A stretch of 64,000 nucleotides of DNA from Labia minor (taxonomy: Eukaryota; Arthropoda; Insecta; Dermaptera; Spongiphoridae): positions 73,991,719 to 74,055,718 of the forward strand of contig OY720348.1 in NCBI GenBank assembly GCA_963082975.1. The letters run 5' to 3'. Below the pieces are notes generated by a model, which saw nothing but the letters and a program-made list of their open reading frames with translations, was not told the origin of the DNA and did no database searches. Both the position numbers and the translations under genes were made by a program. Positions 35,640 through 46,725 of the stretch are shown piece by piece (position 1 is the stretch's first letter; every line of letters starts with the position of its first letter).

Positions 35640-36205
35640 TTTTTAAATAAATTAATAACATTTAAAGTAGCATAAAAAAATTAATCGAAGCAGGAAAAGT
35701 GATGGGGTTTGAAATTAATTAATTTGATAAGACAAAATAATTAGTATCAGAGAGAATAATATTTGCAAAGAATTTAAATCGAGGTTGCAATCGGGAAATT
35801 ATTATCAAAGGGGATCAAAATTATTAAATTATTAATTGTATTATATGGGTGGGAGGCATGGTCTATAACCCTGGGAGATGAGAGTAGATTCAGAGTATTT
35901 GAGAATAGGATTCTTCCCAGCATTTATGGGCCAAAGAAAGATGAGGACACCGGGGAATGGCGGAGACTGCATAACAAGGAATTGCATGACCTCTATGCAT
36001 CTCTAGATATAGTTAGGGTTATAAAAGTGAGAAGGCTGGGATCGGCAGGGCACATGGCTAGAATGGGAGAGGAAAAATATATTGGTGGGGAGTTCGATTG
36101 GAAAACGTCCGTTTGGAAGACCAATTGTGAACAGGGTGGACAATGTAGGAAGGAACGTGAGAGAGATGGGACAGGGTAGGAGCTATAGCTCAGAATAGGG
36201 ACACT
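35640..36205 (+). pseudogene. LINE 3' end, decayed
   Basis: Same family as the copies at 18385 and 38690. A trace of the RT end (GFEIN...) lies at about 35704-35740. From 35838 the frame reads LYGWEAWSITLGDESRFRVF, ENRILPSIYGPKKDEDTGEW, RRLHNKELHDLYASLDIVRV, then IKVRRLGSAGHMARMGEE, where the usual RLRWAGH has mutated. Frameshifts follow. The sequence stops at GACACT and is joined directly to a Helitron tail at about 36206. Confidence 0.8.
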
Positions 36206-36270
36206 CGGGGGGGTACAGGGGGCAGAGCCCCCGTCTAGGTGTGGAGAGCGCCGAAGGCGCTCGGAACAGC

Positions 36271-36273
<3 letters not shown>
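36206..36273 (+). mobile_element. Helitron 3' terminus (family G)
   Basis: Contains the hairpins GGGGGCAGAGCCCCC (36218-36232) and GAGCGCCGAAGGCGCTC (36246-36262), followed by GGAACAGCTAC and a (TA)n tract. In the sister copy at 38486 the end is CAGCTAG, a Helitron CTRR end preceded by a hairpin. Here the last base is changed to C. Confidence 0.65.
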
Positions 36274-36304
<31 letters not shown>

Positions 36305-36305
36305 T
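36274..36305. repeat. (TA)n microsatellite
   Basis: Directly abuts the Helitron 3' end, as at 38459-38485. Confidence 0.8.
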
Positions 36306-37919
36306 ATAATATTTTTTTTGTTTAAAATAGTAATGATTAAAAAATAATTTATTTATATATTTTTTAAATTAATTTATTTTTTACAATTCAATATTTATTT
36401 ATTTTGTTTCCTTTTTTTACCAACTTTAACCTTTGTTATTTATAAAATTTTACTTATTGAATTTAAGACGTTTAATTCATTTTTAATTTCATCTAATCTT
36501 AATTTATATTAAATAAAAACCATACATTGAAAATCGGTTAAATTTTTTATAATAATATTAATAATCATTCACATCCTTATTTTTTAAGTTTGGGTTATTT
36601 TTCTAATTAATGAAATAAAAAAAAAGAAAAGAAAATGAAAATAAAATTAAAAAGAAAAAAGTTTAATAATTCTGGTTTAAAATATGGATGAGTTATGTGA
36701 AAGTTCAAAGGCTTCAATTCATTTTGCATAAAAATAAGAAGGGAAATTAAATCCATTTACTTATATTCATAAAAATTATGAAAGTTTGATGAAATAATAT
36801 TTTAATTGATTCTTACGTCAAATTAATACTTTTTTTAAATCTTTTTTTTAGATAAAAAGAATATATTATAAATTTAACAGATTATTAAAAGAATATGTCA
36901 AAAGAATTAAATAACGTTTTTAGATTAACCAATTATGATTCTGTTTAAGAAAAGATATTCAAGGTCATTGAGTTGACCTAAATTTTAATTAATTTTCAAT
37001 TAATACATTCATTAAATACATTTTCAATACTGTGCCCCGACGGAGATAGCTCTACACTCCTTAATAAGACGAAAATAAAATAAAAAAAATGATTAAAGAT
37101 GACGAATTCAAATTAAAAAATAACAGTAGTAAGAATTGACACAATCGTTTCTATTTATTTATTATACTTGATTGAAGTGAAGAAAAAATGTTTTTCTTTT
37201 TGTTGCAGCGTAAATGATTTTGAAACAAGAAAAAAATGTCATTGTTCGGTGAATGCCTGGGAGTTTACCTTTGAGGATCAGTCGGCGTGAATTTCGTTTC
37301 CTTCAAGGGGGTGGCCCCTTTTCTTTATCTCCCTCACCTCCCCCACGGCCTCCCCTTCTTTCTACCCACTTTGCCCAAACTCGACTTCTTACTTTGATGT
37401 AAGATACTTGATGATCATAAAAGGGCCGAATGGGTCCACAGGAACTCAAGTAACCTGCACTCCCAAATGATTGATGCGTCTGTGGATACTCCCCAGTAAA
37501 ATGACCAGGGAGAGCCTGAACAAACCGATTAATATGAAATGCAAATCACCTCATCGCGGTCCACTGGCCAGGAAAATAATTGCGATCAACCTAAAAATAT
37601 TAACTACAAGTCGGTTTCGTTTTTGTTTATCATTCCAAATTTTGGAGTAATTCCTATGTTTGAAACATGAGCATTAAATATACTCGTATGGATAGTATAT
37701 ACTAAATACATATATACATATATACGAGTATTTATTATATTTCCAAATCAATCAAACGCTCACTCCAATTAGAATAATTAAACAAGATATTTTTAAATCC
37801 ATTTATGAATATTGTAGAAAAATATTCGTAATTTCAGGCAAAATCAAATAGGAATTACATGTTATATCTACATAAATATATACTCGAAGAATTGATTTTA
37901 TTGTCAAAATATTATAGGA
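36306..37919. other. AT-rich stretch with a unique G+C-richer island (about 37230-37600)
   Basis: The island (GGTGAATGCCTGGGAG, CACCTCCCCCACGGCCTCCC, CAATGCAAATCACCTCAT-like) has no frame over 60 codons and no copy elsewhere in the window. It is a candidate conserved non-coding element only. The rest is A/T runs. Confidence 0.25.
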
Positions 37920-38485
37920 GACAAATCCATATGTTGTTGGCTGTCTGGAATAATATTAAAGATGTTATGTAATTCTCGTTAAAAAAATTCTTCAGAAATT
38001 TGTCTCCAATTGACGGGAAGGTATGATTAAATACATATTTTAAATAATATAATTAGAAAAACTTATTATAAAGTAACGTTTTTTTCCAATGGACTAAAAA
38101 GAATAAAATAATTTTTCTATAAGCTTGACAAAGTTTATGGATGAATTGCTTCATATTCAACGAAAAACGTTGGGCGCATTTAGTTTAATTTATATGAACA
38201 ATCAAGTCAAATTTTTGTAATAATAAAAATTAAACATAAACTGACAAATTTTTTTATCATGCAAAAAAATTGATAGTTTAAGAGCTAAGAAAATAATCTT
38301 TTACTATTTTTCACTGTAATATACTTATATCAAAGTATGTATCAAAATTTAAAAGATTTTTTATTAAATTTACATATTATCAATCAAATCCGAAATGGTT
38401 GATTATATTTGAAGAAATAGTGTTACTTGTTAATGAAATGTTTTAGTGTGGTATGTATCTATATATATATATATATATATATATA
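37920..38485 (-). repeat. Compound repeat (family C/B) foldback part, copy 5
   Basis: 37920-38073 is the inverted counterpart of 1711-1865. 38074-38485 is the foldback arm (TAACGTTTTTTTCCAATGGA) plus most of the loop. The loop's (TA)n core is where the Helitron tail begins, so the second arm is missing. Confidence 0.72.
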
Positions 38486-38620
38486 CTAGCTGCTCCGAGC
38501 GCCTTCGGCGCTCTCCACACCTAGACGGGGGCTCCGCCCCCTGTACCCCCCCCCCCCCCCGAGTAAAAGGTTTTCATCCATTTTGTTTCAATCAGTATAT
38601 TACATAAAACATTCATTTCT
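38486..38620 (-). mobile_element. Helitron 3' terminus (family G) inserted at a (TA)n tract
   Basis: On the minus strand it ends hairpin GAGCGCCGAAGGCGCTC (38497-38513), then GGAGCAGCTAG, with T as next base: hairpin, CTAG end, T. That is the Helitron 3' signature. A second hairpin, GGGGGCGGAGCCCCC, lies at 38527-38541, next to a run of about 16 C. The inner side matches 56130-56190 (TTGTTTCAATCAGTATATTA). Confidence 0.72.
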
Positions 38621-38689
38621 TTTTGTGTTCTTATTTAAAATATATTTTAATTTAATCACTAAATTAATTATATATATTATTATTGTATA

Positions 38690-39320
38690 TGTTATATCTA
38701 TCTATCTATGTGACTCTAAGGAACTCGAAAGTTCTTGGCCGCAGCAACCACATTTCTCCAAGTGTCCCTATCCTGAGCCCTTGTCCCATCTCTCTTAAGT
38801 CCCTTCCTACACGTCCTTGGTCTTCCAAGCGGACGTTTTCCAATCCAAAATCTTTTTCCTCTCCCATTCTAGCCGCGTCCCCTGCCTATCGCAGCTTTTT
38901 CGCTTTTATAACCCTAACTATTTCTGAAGATGCATAGAGGTCATGCAATTCCTCGATATGCAGTCTCCGCCATTCCCCGGTGACCTCATCTTTCTTTGGC
39001 CAATAAATACTGGAAAGAATACTCTGAATCTACTCTCATCTCCCAGGGTCATAGACCTTGCGTCCCACCCATATAATACAACAGGAAAAATAATTGGTTT
39101 ATATATTTTAATTTTGATTCCTTTTGATAATAATTTTGATGAGATAAGCCTCTTTACTGCATGGCGTTTCCCGATTACAACTTCGATTTAAATTCTTCTC
39201 AAATATTATTATCCTTCGTGATTACATTCAATTTTTCTACATATTCAAATTCTACATTTTGTATGTAGATTTTGTTACTAAATATTTTTTCTTATCACCA
39301 TTAATTTCAATCTGAATTAG
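38690..39320 (-). pseudogene. LINE 3' end with (TAGA)n tail
   Basis: Minus strand: traces of the RT end, then GEWRRLHIEELHDLYASSEI, VRVIKAKKLR, stop, AGDAARMGEE, and the C-terminal tail that ends in AAGAACTTTCGAGTT and a TAGA repeat. Several frameshifts and stops. It extends further into the RT region than the copy at 18385. Frames at 38683-38937 and 38943-39191 on the plus strand are shadows. Confidence 0.82.
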
Positions 39321-39665
39321 AAGAAAATTATTACCTCCTCTTCCAGCCCATTTACCTATCCATGTTGCATAAGGCATCTTAATTTAACACTCCGTTTTTT
39401 TTAAATTTAAAATAGAAAGAGAGAAATAGTTTTAAATTATATTCGAATGGTCTATTATATTCTATATATGCAACAGTATTTTTTTCTGAATTTAATACCA
39501 AGTTGATTTTCAAAATTTTCCATTCGTTATGCATATGATTGATTACATGTGTTAAAATTTAAAAAAATTCAAATATTCTAATTTTTAAATTTATATATAA
39601 TTTAATATTATTTTTTATTAATATCATATCAAAAAAGAGAATTTATTAAAAATTAAAAATAAATT
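39321..39665 (+). repeat. Left half of a long AT-rich repeat (family L), interrupted
   Basis: Closely matches 45500-45840, including CCATGTTGCATAAGGCATCT and ATGCATATGATTGATTACAT. It is cut at 39665 by a DINE-like element and resumes at about 40258. Confidence 0.75.
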
Positions 39666-40120
39666 AGCTGGAGTGTCTCCACTCGACTATCTCGCAATTT
39701 GAATTGGATTAAATAACAAAATATATTATATTTAAATTAAATTTAATTAATTATAAATTATAAATAATAAATATTAAACCAGCGCATGTTTGGCTTTTTG
39801 TTGATGGCACCACGTCATGTGTTGGCGCGTGAGATTTGCAGTGTTAAAAAATTAATTCTGGTAATTTCAGCGAATCAATCAAGCTGAAATTCTATATATA
39901 GCAGTTTTATACAATTATTAATCATGTGAAAAATTATCAAACATATATCTTTATTTTTACGGTCACTTTAGAGGAAAAAAAATCAAAACGTTGTAGGTAA
40001 TGACCCTCTTCCGGTTGAGCTACATTTCTCAAAAGTTGATAGAAAACTATGAATTTTGAATAATGTCCATGTACCAAATTTCATCATTCTAGCTCAAACC
40101 GTTTTTGCGTAATCTTGCCT

Positions 40121-40203
<83 letters not shown>

Positions 40204-40258
40204 TTTTTCTCAACCTTAGTGAAAATGATTCAGGAACCTTCAAAACGTATAAAAACAT
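39666..40258 (-). mobile_element. DINE-1-like element with expanded CA/GT microsatellite, nested in repeat L
   Basis: From the 3' terminus AGCTGGAGTGTCTCCACTCG at 39666 through all conserved blocks to the GT microsatellite (40125-40199, about 37 CA units on the plus strand), then AACCTTAGTGAAAATGATTC and AAAACGTATAAAAACAT. The outermost 5' segment (ACTATCTCGC...GAGATTTTGATG) is missing. The 78-codon frame full of His-Thr is just the microsatellite. Confidence 0.85.
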
Positions 40259-40500
40259 TTATAAAAAACGTTTATATCATTTGTCTAAAAAACATTTTAA
40301 TTAACCAAGAAATCATTTTTGCACTTAAAATATATTTGTAATAATAATTGATACAAAATCAAAAATAATATAATTTAGTTATATTAATTTACGTTTTGAA
40401 AATATTTTTGTATTCATAAAACATTAAAAATAATATATTCTGTTTTTTTAAGCTTTCACTTTCAAATAGAAAAGAAGAAATATTCCAATATATAGAAAGA
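40259..40500 (+). repeat. Right half of repeat L
   Basis: Matches 45950-46190 (CGTTTATATCATTTGTCTAA, AACCAAGAAATCATTTTTGC, AAATAGAAAAGAAGAA). About 100 bp present at 45840-45945 are missing at the junction with the DINE-like element. Confidence 0.72.
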
Positions 40501-40594
40501 ATAAATAAAAATTAAGTTAATATAAATATGATCTAAATATTTTATTAAATAAATTAAAATGAGAACTTTTAGAATAAATTATTTAATTGAATTG

Positions 40595-40734
40595 ATAACG
40601 GAATTTTATAAATTAAACCACATTTTGATATTTGTTATTGTAAATTTATTCAAAAAACACAAAAATATACACAACGTTTCGATTGCAGAAGTAGAAAATA
40701 TCAATATGTGGTTTAATTTACAAAATTCCGTTAT
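40595..40734. repeat. Short foldback (inverted repeat, 39-bp arms)
   Basis: ATAACGGAATTTTATAAATT followed by AAACCACATTTTGATATTT returns inverted after a loop of about 62 bp, with only a few mismatches. It could be a small MITE. The 71-codon frame that spans it owes its existence to this palindrome. Confidence 0.7.
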
Positions 40735-40845
40735 AAATAAAAACAACCACCAAAGCTTTAATAATTTAATATAATTAAATTGATATTTGAATATTAGAAT
40801 TTAAAATAAAAAGTGAAATATTACAATAATTTTTAAATTCTGAGC

Positions 40846-41076
40846 AAATCTCAAATTATCGCCACCAGCGCCTCTATGATCTAGCATTGTAACTAAACTA
40901 ATTTTATTTAAATTCCACCCACTGGACACACCTTACCAATTAGCGGTTTTATGAAGGAAGTCTGACATGCCCTGAGACCTACTGAATATACATAAAAAAT
41001 TTCATAAGAATCGGTCCAGCCGTTTCGGAGGAGTACTTTTTCAAAGTTTTGTGACACGAGAATTTTATATATAAGA
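40846..41076 (-). mobile_element. Helitron 5' end fragment (family E)
   Basis: Inverted copy of 34594-34835: on the minus strand TCTTATATATAAAATTCTCG, CTCCTCCGAAACGGCTGGAC, CATTGCTAGATCATAGAGGC-type sequence, breaking off at GATTTGCTC. The TC start is preceded by A. Confidence 0.65.
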
Positions 41077-41091
41077 TATATATATGAATTA

Positions 41092-41205
41092 TAGCTCTAT
41101 ATAAAGGAAGTTAATTGCATAGTACTACAACGTTTTTCATTGAATATGAAGCAATTCATCCATAAACTTTGTCAAGCTTATAGAAAAATTATTTTATTCT
41201 TTTTT
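41092..41205 (+). repeat. C/B foldback arm fragment
   Basis: GAATATGAAGCAATTCATCC, AAACTTTGTCAAGCTTATAG and the flanking GTTAATTGCATAGTACTACA match the arm at 44940-45050 in inverted order. Confidence 0.65.
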
Positions 41206-44200
41206 CAAATTTCATGTGATTAAAAGAGTGCGAAAGAGAAGCAAGAAACTTGGGAGAGAATAGATATTGGATGGAGGTCAGACAGAACAGAACAACAAAA
41301 TTCATGGTTTCAGGAATCTGTTCCACTAACCGTCCTAATTGTGATCTATCCCCAATTCAATCTTTATCCTCCTCCAATCATTTCTAATTTCCTTTTCTAT
41401 GTCTGCACACATGGTTTTTGGTGTACTTGCCTACCAGATCTTTTTATAATTGCTTTCCACGTCCATTCTTCATCAATTTTATGACTGAGAATATATCTAA
41501 ATAATTATCATACAATTCTTCAATTTCCAATCATTATTTTTTTTAATTCGGCCTCTATAAATTTTTATTTAGAATTTATTATCTAAATTTTTTATTTTTC
41601 CATTGACTGTATTATATTCACAATTAACTAGAAATCCGATAATTCGTGTCTAATGAAATGGGTTCAATATATACTTCCCCTAAAATTTATTAATCATTCG
41701 GTTTTACTTATGGACATCCTCACTCCAATGACATTAATAAGTGACAAGTCGAGAGAAATAAAGTTGAACAGATGATAAGGGATAGAAATGGGATTCGTTG
41801 TTAATCGTAATAATTTTTTGTTTCTAGCATACAACAAACCCTGATATCATAAATTCTTATCATTTTGATCTTCTCTCTGATTTGTCAAATTTGCTCGATG
41901 TCATTTCGTTCCTCATTACCCTCGTGTTAAATCATTTTCAACTATTAGATTTAAGAGATATATAATATATATGTATATAGATCATCTCTTTATTTATTTT
42001 TACTAATCTTTTCTCAAAATGTATTCACTAATTAGAACCCTTCTCTTTTATAAAGAAATAAATATCTTGACTTTTTTTTTATTTTTTGTCTTTCTCTCTT
42101 TTCTTTAGAACTCTCGCTCCCCTCTTTTCTTTTGAGGTTCATCTTTTGTTCTGAAATGTCGAAACAAGGGTTTCAAATAAAAAGAAAAAAAAGAGTGCCC
42201 TTACCGTGTACGAGCGTTGGGTGTGGGTGGATGGGGGAAGACTAAATCTTCTTCCTCCTGATCTTGACAATCTATAGGGATTCGCGATAATCATATATTT
42301 ATTTTATTATTTCCAATATAGAGAGAATACAGAAGTGAAAAATTTTCTCTCCACCTCCTCAAATATTCATTTTTTTTTTTTTTTGGATGAATGGAATTAA
42401 ATACAATATTGAAACGAAATCATATTTCAATAAAGTAGGATATTTATTCTCTCTTGGCAGAATCCTATGGAGCATACAATAATGGTAATGTATCTTCTAT
42501 TGTCTCATATTGATATGCCGTGTGATTCAGACGCCCGGAAAAAATATCATTAATTCTACGTGAAGACAAACATTTTGCAAAATATATGAAAAATAGCACC
42601 TAAATATTTGACTAGTTATGTATTTATCAATATGGAGAGTTTAATTGAATTTTCTAAATTAGAAATGTGTTTTTTAGGTCGACAAATCGAACTTCATTTT
42701 AAATAAAAATAAATTTCAAAATTCAATAAAATAAAATAAAATTGAAAAATTAAAAATTGAATATTTATGATTTTGTTTTTGGAATTTGTTGAGTATTAAT
42801 AAAATAAATTTATTATAAATAAGGATAAAATTATTTGAAAATAGGGATAATGATAATGAGATGGACGGAGGAATAGGTTTGCTGTGACGAATAAAAAACT
42901 AAAATCCTTTTACCCTTCTTCAATAAAAGGTCTCCACTAAAACAATTCCAGACAGTAACTTCTACAATTAGATGCATTATTGTAAAGTGGATAAATTATT
43001 TAATTAAATTTTAAGATATAATATATAATTAAAATTGATTGTCAAATTCGTATTAGTGATAAATACTTTTGTTTATAGGATGACACTAATAATAATAATA
43101 AAAAGAGAATAAAAAGAACCGGAATCCAAATTGCGCTCCTTAAAAAACGAAATGTTGTGAAGATGGATCGTGTTGGTCGGAAGTGGGGAAACAACTGGAA
43201 GTGCGTCTTGGAGATGAGCTGAGTAGATTCTCCAGCGACATTATCGATTCTGCTCTGATCAGGGGCAGAAAAAACTCCCTCCAAAAAAGTCTAAGTCTGT
43301 ACTCCAAGTTTGTACTTCAGTCGACTAGCGTATTGTTTGTTCTGCAAGAACCGAGTAAAAAATAAAATAAAACGAATCCATAAACGAAACTTGCAACATC
43401 AGCCATCCAAAAAATAATTTCGGGGTTGCAAATGCCTATTGAAAATATGTCTGAATCGATCTCCCCCTTCTCAGTAAATGAATAAGTACGGGAAATTGAA
43501 AATCTCTAAACTCGAAGGGGTTGGTTACCTACAAGCAACGGTTAAATAGTTTTATTCCACTACCCTACGTGCTTTCCAGTCCGTTGAGTGTGTTATTATC
43601 CTACTACGCTAAAAACATTCCAATCCATCATGACAAACTCTCGCCTATTTTTTTTAATACCTTCTCTTTTTAAATCAATCCAACAACATTGCAATCTACC
43701 TGCTGATACCTCTATTATTTTTCATCCTCCAAACATTGGATTTATCCAAAAATATCTCTCCTTCCCTCATCCCTTTTTATTATCATTGAATATATATTTA
43801 AAAATGGCAATATCTATAGAACAATCATTAACGTTTGGTAATTTGACTAATTTTTTCTCCAATATCATAATATATTCATTTATGTCAGATAATTGATACG
43901 AATAAATTGTATCTCGTTGTCATTTCATTTTAATTGGACAAGTTGGATGGAAAAATAAGAGAAAATTAAAAAAGAATTATATGGGAGGATGCCACTAGGA
44001 CAGAGGCTGAGAGGTGGGGGTGGAATCCAATAACGGGTTGAATAGATATTTTTGGTGGTTGTTATATTAAATAATGACAATATATTCTATAATAAAATAA
44101 AAAAAAGAAAACAAAAACTAAAACTGTTATGATTCAATATTTATTTCATTTATTTATTAATGGAAATTGAAATAACGTTGTAACATTTTAGAGTTAATTT

Positions 44201-44355
44201 TACATGATTGAATTCTCTTCTTGAATTTGGAATACTCTAATTGTGCAATATTAGTTTATTTTGTTTTTGTTATTAAATCGTGTGTATATAAAGAAATATT
44301 CAATGAACACAGTTGTTTTTAAAAAAATCTCTCTTTGTTAATTCTTGTTCTAATT
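41206..44355. other. AT-rich stretch with possible old LINE debris
   Basis: Between 41320 and 41640 the minus strand has faint LINE-tail-like pieces (RNDWRRIKIEL, DRSQLGRLVEQIPE), too decayed to claim. Frames at 43042-43284, 43183-43365 and 43588-43896 overlap each other or are low complexity, with no known domain. A G+C-richer segment at about 42180-42290 is unique. Confidence 0.25.
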
Positions 44356-45055
44356 TATAACGTTTTTCTTAACTTCACTTGGCGTCTGTCTCTCTGTCTG
44401 TCTGTTCGCTCTTTTGACAAATTGATATCGATTTTTCATCGACTTTTTATTGAGATAGACTTTTGAAAATTTTTATAGATATTTCAATGGGTCCCTAGAA
44501 GGTATAGAAGAAATATAATTGAATTATAATTAATTAATTGTAATTAATTAGAGCGATTAATTACTTTTAGTAACTTATTCCTTTTGTATTGCTCCGATTA
44601 ATTTTTTTTCAACGGATTTTGAAAAATAAATATTGATTTCAGGATAGATTTTCATTTTGAACGTATTTAAAAATATTTCATAGCATTAAAATTGATGATG
44701 AATTCTTATTAATCAGTTCTATCGCCAATGAGGTATAGAGAAAATATCTATCTTTTTATTTATTATTTATTTATAAATATAATATAATAATTATTATTCA
44801 ATATTAACATTTACTTAACATAAATGGATTTGGAAGATTAATATTTATTTTTGTTTTATTCAATTTGTAAATTTTCGTATAACTTCATCTTTTCTATTTC
44901 TCTTGTTATATTTAATAAATTTCTCATATTAAAATTGCACTAAAAAGAATAAAATAATTTTTCTATAAGCTTGACAAAGTTTATGGATGAATTGCTTCAT
45001 ATTCAACGAAAAACGTTGTAGTACTAAGCAATTAACTTCCTTTATAGAGCTATAA

Positions 45056-45091
<36 letters not shown>

Positions 45092-45290
45092 TATATACCA
45101 CACTAAAACACTTCATTAACAAGTAACTCTATTTCTTCAAATATAATCAACCATTTTGGATTTGTTTGATAATATGTAAATTTAATAAAAAATCTTTTAA
45201 ATTTTGATACATACTTTGATATAAGTATATTACAGTGAAAAATAGTAAAAGATTAATTTCTTAGCTCTTAAACTATCAATTTTTTTGCAT
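44356..45290 (+). repeat. Compound interspersed repeat (family C/B), copy 4
   Basis: TATAACGTTTTTCTTAACTT, GTCTGTCTCTCTGTCTGTCT, GGGTCCCTAGAAGGTATAG, then the foldback arm, starting within AAAAAGAATAAAATAATTTT (its first ~20 bp are missing), and the loop with a long (AT)n core (45058-45092). It breaks off at 45290, before the second arm. Confidence 0.75.
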
Positions 45291-45399
45291 ATTTATTTAC
45301 TTTTATTTGTGTGATTCATTATAATAAAATTTAAACAAATAAACACTTTCATTTAGTTAATTTATATAAATTTCAATTTAAACTTATTGGGAGTCATAC

Positions 45400-46195
45400 C
45401 CTTTGCCAAGACTCTGAATAATTTGTGTACAGAAATATTGAATGTTCTTAGCGAGATTTGATATAATGTTGACCGATTTTTGCCCTAAATCTGAAGAAAA
45501 TTATAAATTGCCTCCTCTTCTAGCCCAATTCATTTACCCATCCATGTTGCATAAGGCATCTTAATTTCTTAACACTCTGTTTTTTAAAATTTAAAATAGA
45601 GGGAGAGAAAGAGTTTCAAATTATATTCGATTAGTCTCTATATTCTATATATCAGTATTTTTTTTTTTTGAATTTAATACCAACAAAGTTGATTTTCAAA
45701 ATTTTCTATGCATATGATTGATTACATGTGTTAAAATTTAAACAAATTCAAATATTCTAATTTTTAAATTAATATACAATTTAATATTATTTTTTATTAA
45801 TATAATATCAAAAAATAGAATTTAGTAAAAATTAAAAATCAAAAACATCCGATTTATAAACAATTATAATAGAATACAGTAATTTTGATTTAAATCAAAT
45901 TTAAAAAAAATACTCATTTTAAAAAAGACAAAAATTTAAAACATCTCGTTTATATCATTTGTCTAAAAGATCATATTTTAATTTTTATATAACCAAGAAA
46001 TCATTTTTGCACGTAAAATATAGTTGTAATTAATAATTGAAACAAACAAAAAACAAAGATAATATAATTTGGTCATTTTAATTGATGTTTTAAAAATATT
46101 TTTGTTGTCATAAAACATTAAAAATAATAATTTCCGTTTTTTATATTAGTCATTGTTAAAATTTATACCCTTCACTTTTAAATAGAAAAGAAGAA
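45400..46195 (+). repeat. Long AT-rich repeat (family L), uninterrupted copy
   Basis: The same sequence is found at 39321-39665 plus 40259-40500, where it is split by a DINE-like element. Its beginning (CGAGATTTGATATAATGTTG) has an inverted relative at 15360-15470. Part of its end is repeated at 46530-46635 beyond the family-I insert. Non-coding; class unknown. Confidence 0.7.
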
Positions 46196-46490
46196 CCGGC
46201 CGGCCGGTACCGCCGCAAACGCTACGTCCTTTCACCGACCAATGATAGGAAGGGAAGGTATGTTTTCAAATGTAACATATGGAGATTTTTACATATCTCC
46301 ACGAATCATGCATTTCCTTAAATGAAATAAGTATTTTTAGCATGATGTCTGTCCGTCTGTCCGTTCCGTATAGACGTGTATAGCTTGAACGGCTCAAAGG
46401 ATTTTGATAAAATTTGGAATATTTACTTAATGCATCATAGCATGAATTCATCAACTCTTGGTGTATAACTGGAAACCGGAAGTGGTAGTT
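46196..46490 (-). repeat. Family-I repeat with a G+C-rich edge
   Basis: Inverted counterpart of 23690-23960: on the minus strand TACCACTTCCGGTTT, GAGCCGTTCAAGCTATACAC, GGACAGACGGACAGACAT and CATGATTCGTGGAGAT. The edge at 46196-46230 includes CCGGCCGGCCGG and is strikingly G+C-rich. The 62-codon frame at 46266-46454 falls within it. Confidence 0.6.
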
Positions 46491-46635
46491 TATAAAGTAT
46501 TATTTTTATATTCATTGTCATAAATTTTTCAATTAAAATATAGTAGTAATTAATAATTGAGTAATTAAATTAAAAATAAAAACCAAGATAATATAATTTA
46601 GTCATTTTAATTCAAGTTTTAAAAATATATTATTT

Positions 46636-46725
46636 TATATATATATATATATATATATAATTAGCATAGTTTGGAAATTAATTTATTACAAATCGTCGGT
46701 CGGTTCTGTGCCTGGCCACAGCTCA
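46636..46725. repeat. (TA)n tract plus short repeat F
   Basis: AAATCGTCGGTCGGTTCTGT and GCCTGGCCACAG match 13270-13310 (same strand) and 23330-23390 (inverted). In two of the three sites it lies next to a (TA)n tract. Confidence 0.5.

Noticed and set aside
40105-40341. 78-codon frame rich in His-Thr
   Set aside because: It is the CA microsatellite of a DINE-like element read in one frame.
41320-41640. LINE tail on the minus strand
   Set aside because: Only scattered residues resemble the family; too decayed to annotate as a feature of its own.
43588-43896. 102-codon frame
   Set aside because: Low-complexity Ser/Phe/Ile-rich sequence typical of A/T-rich DNA; no known family.
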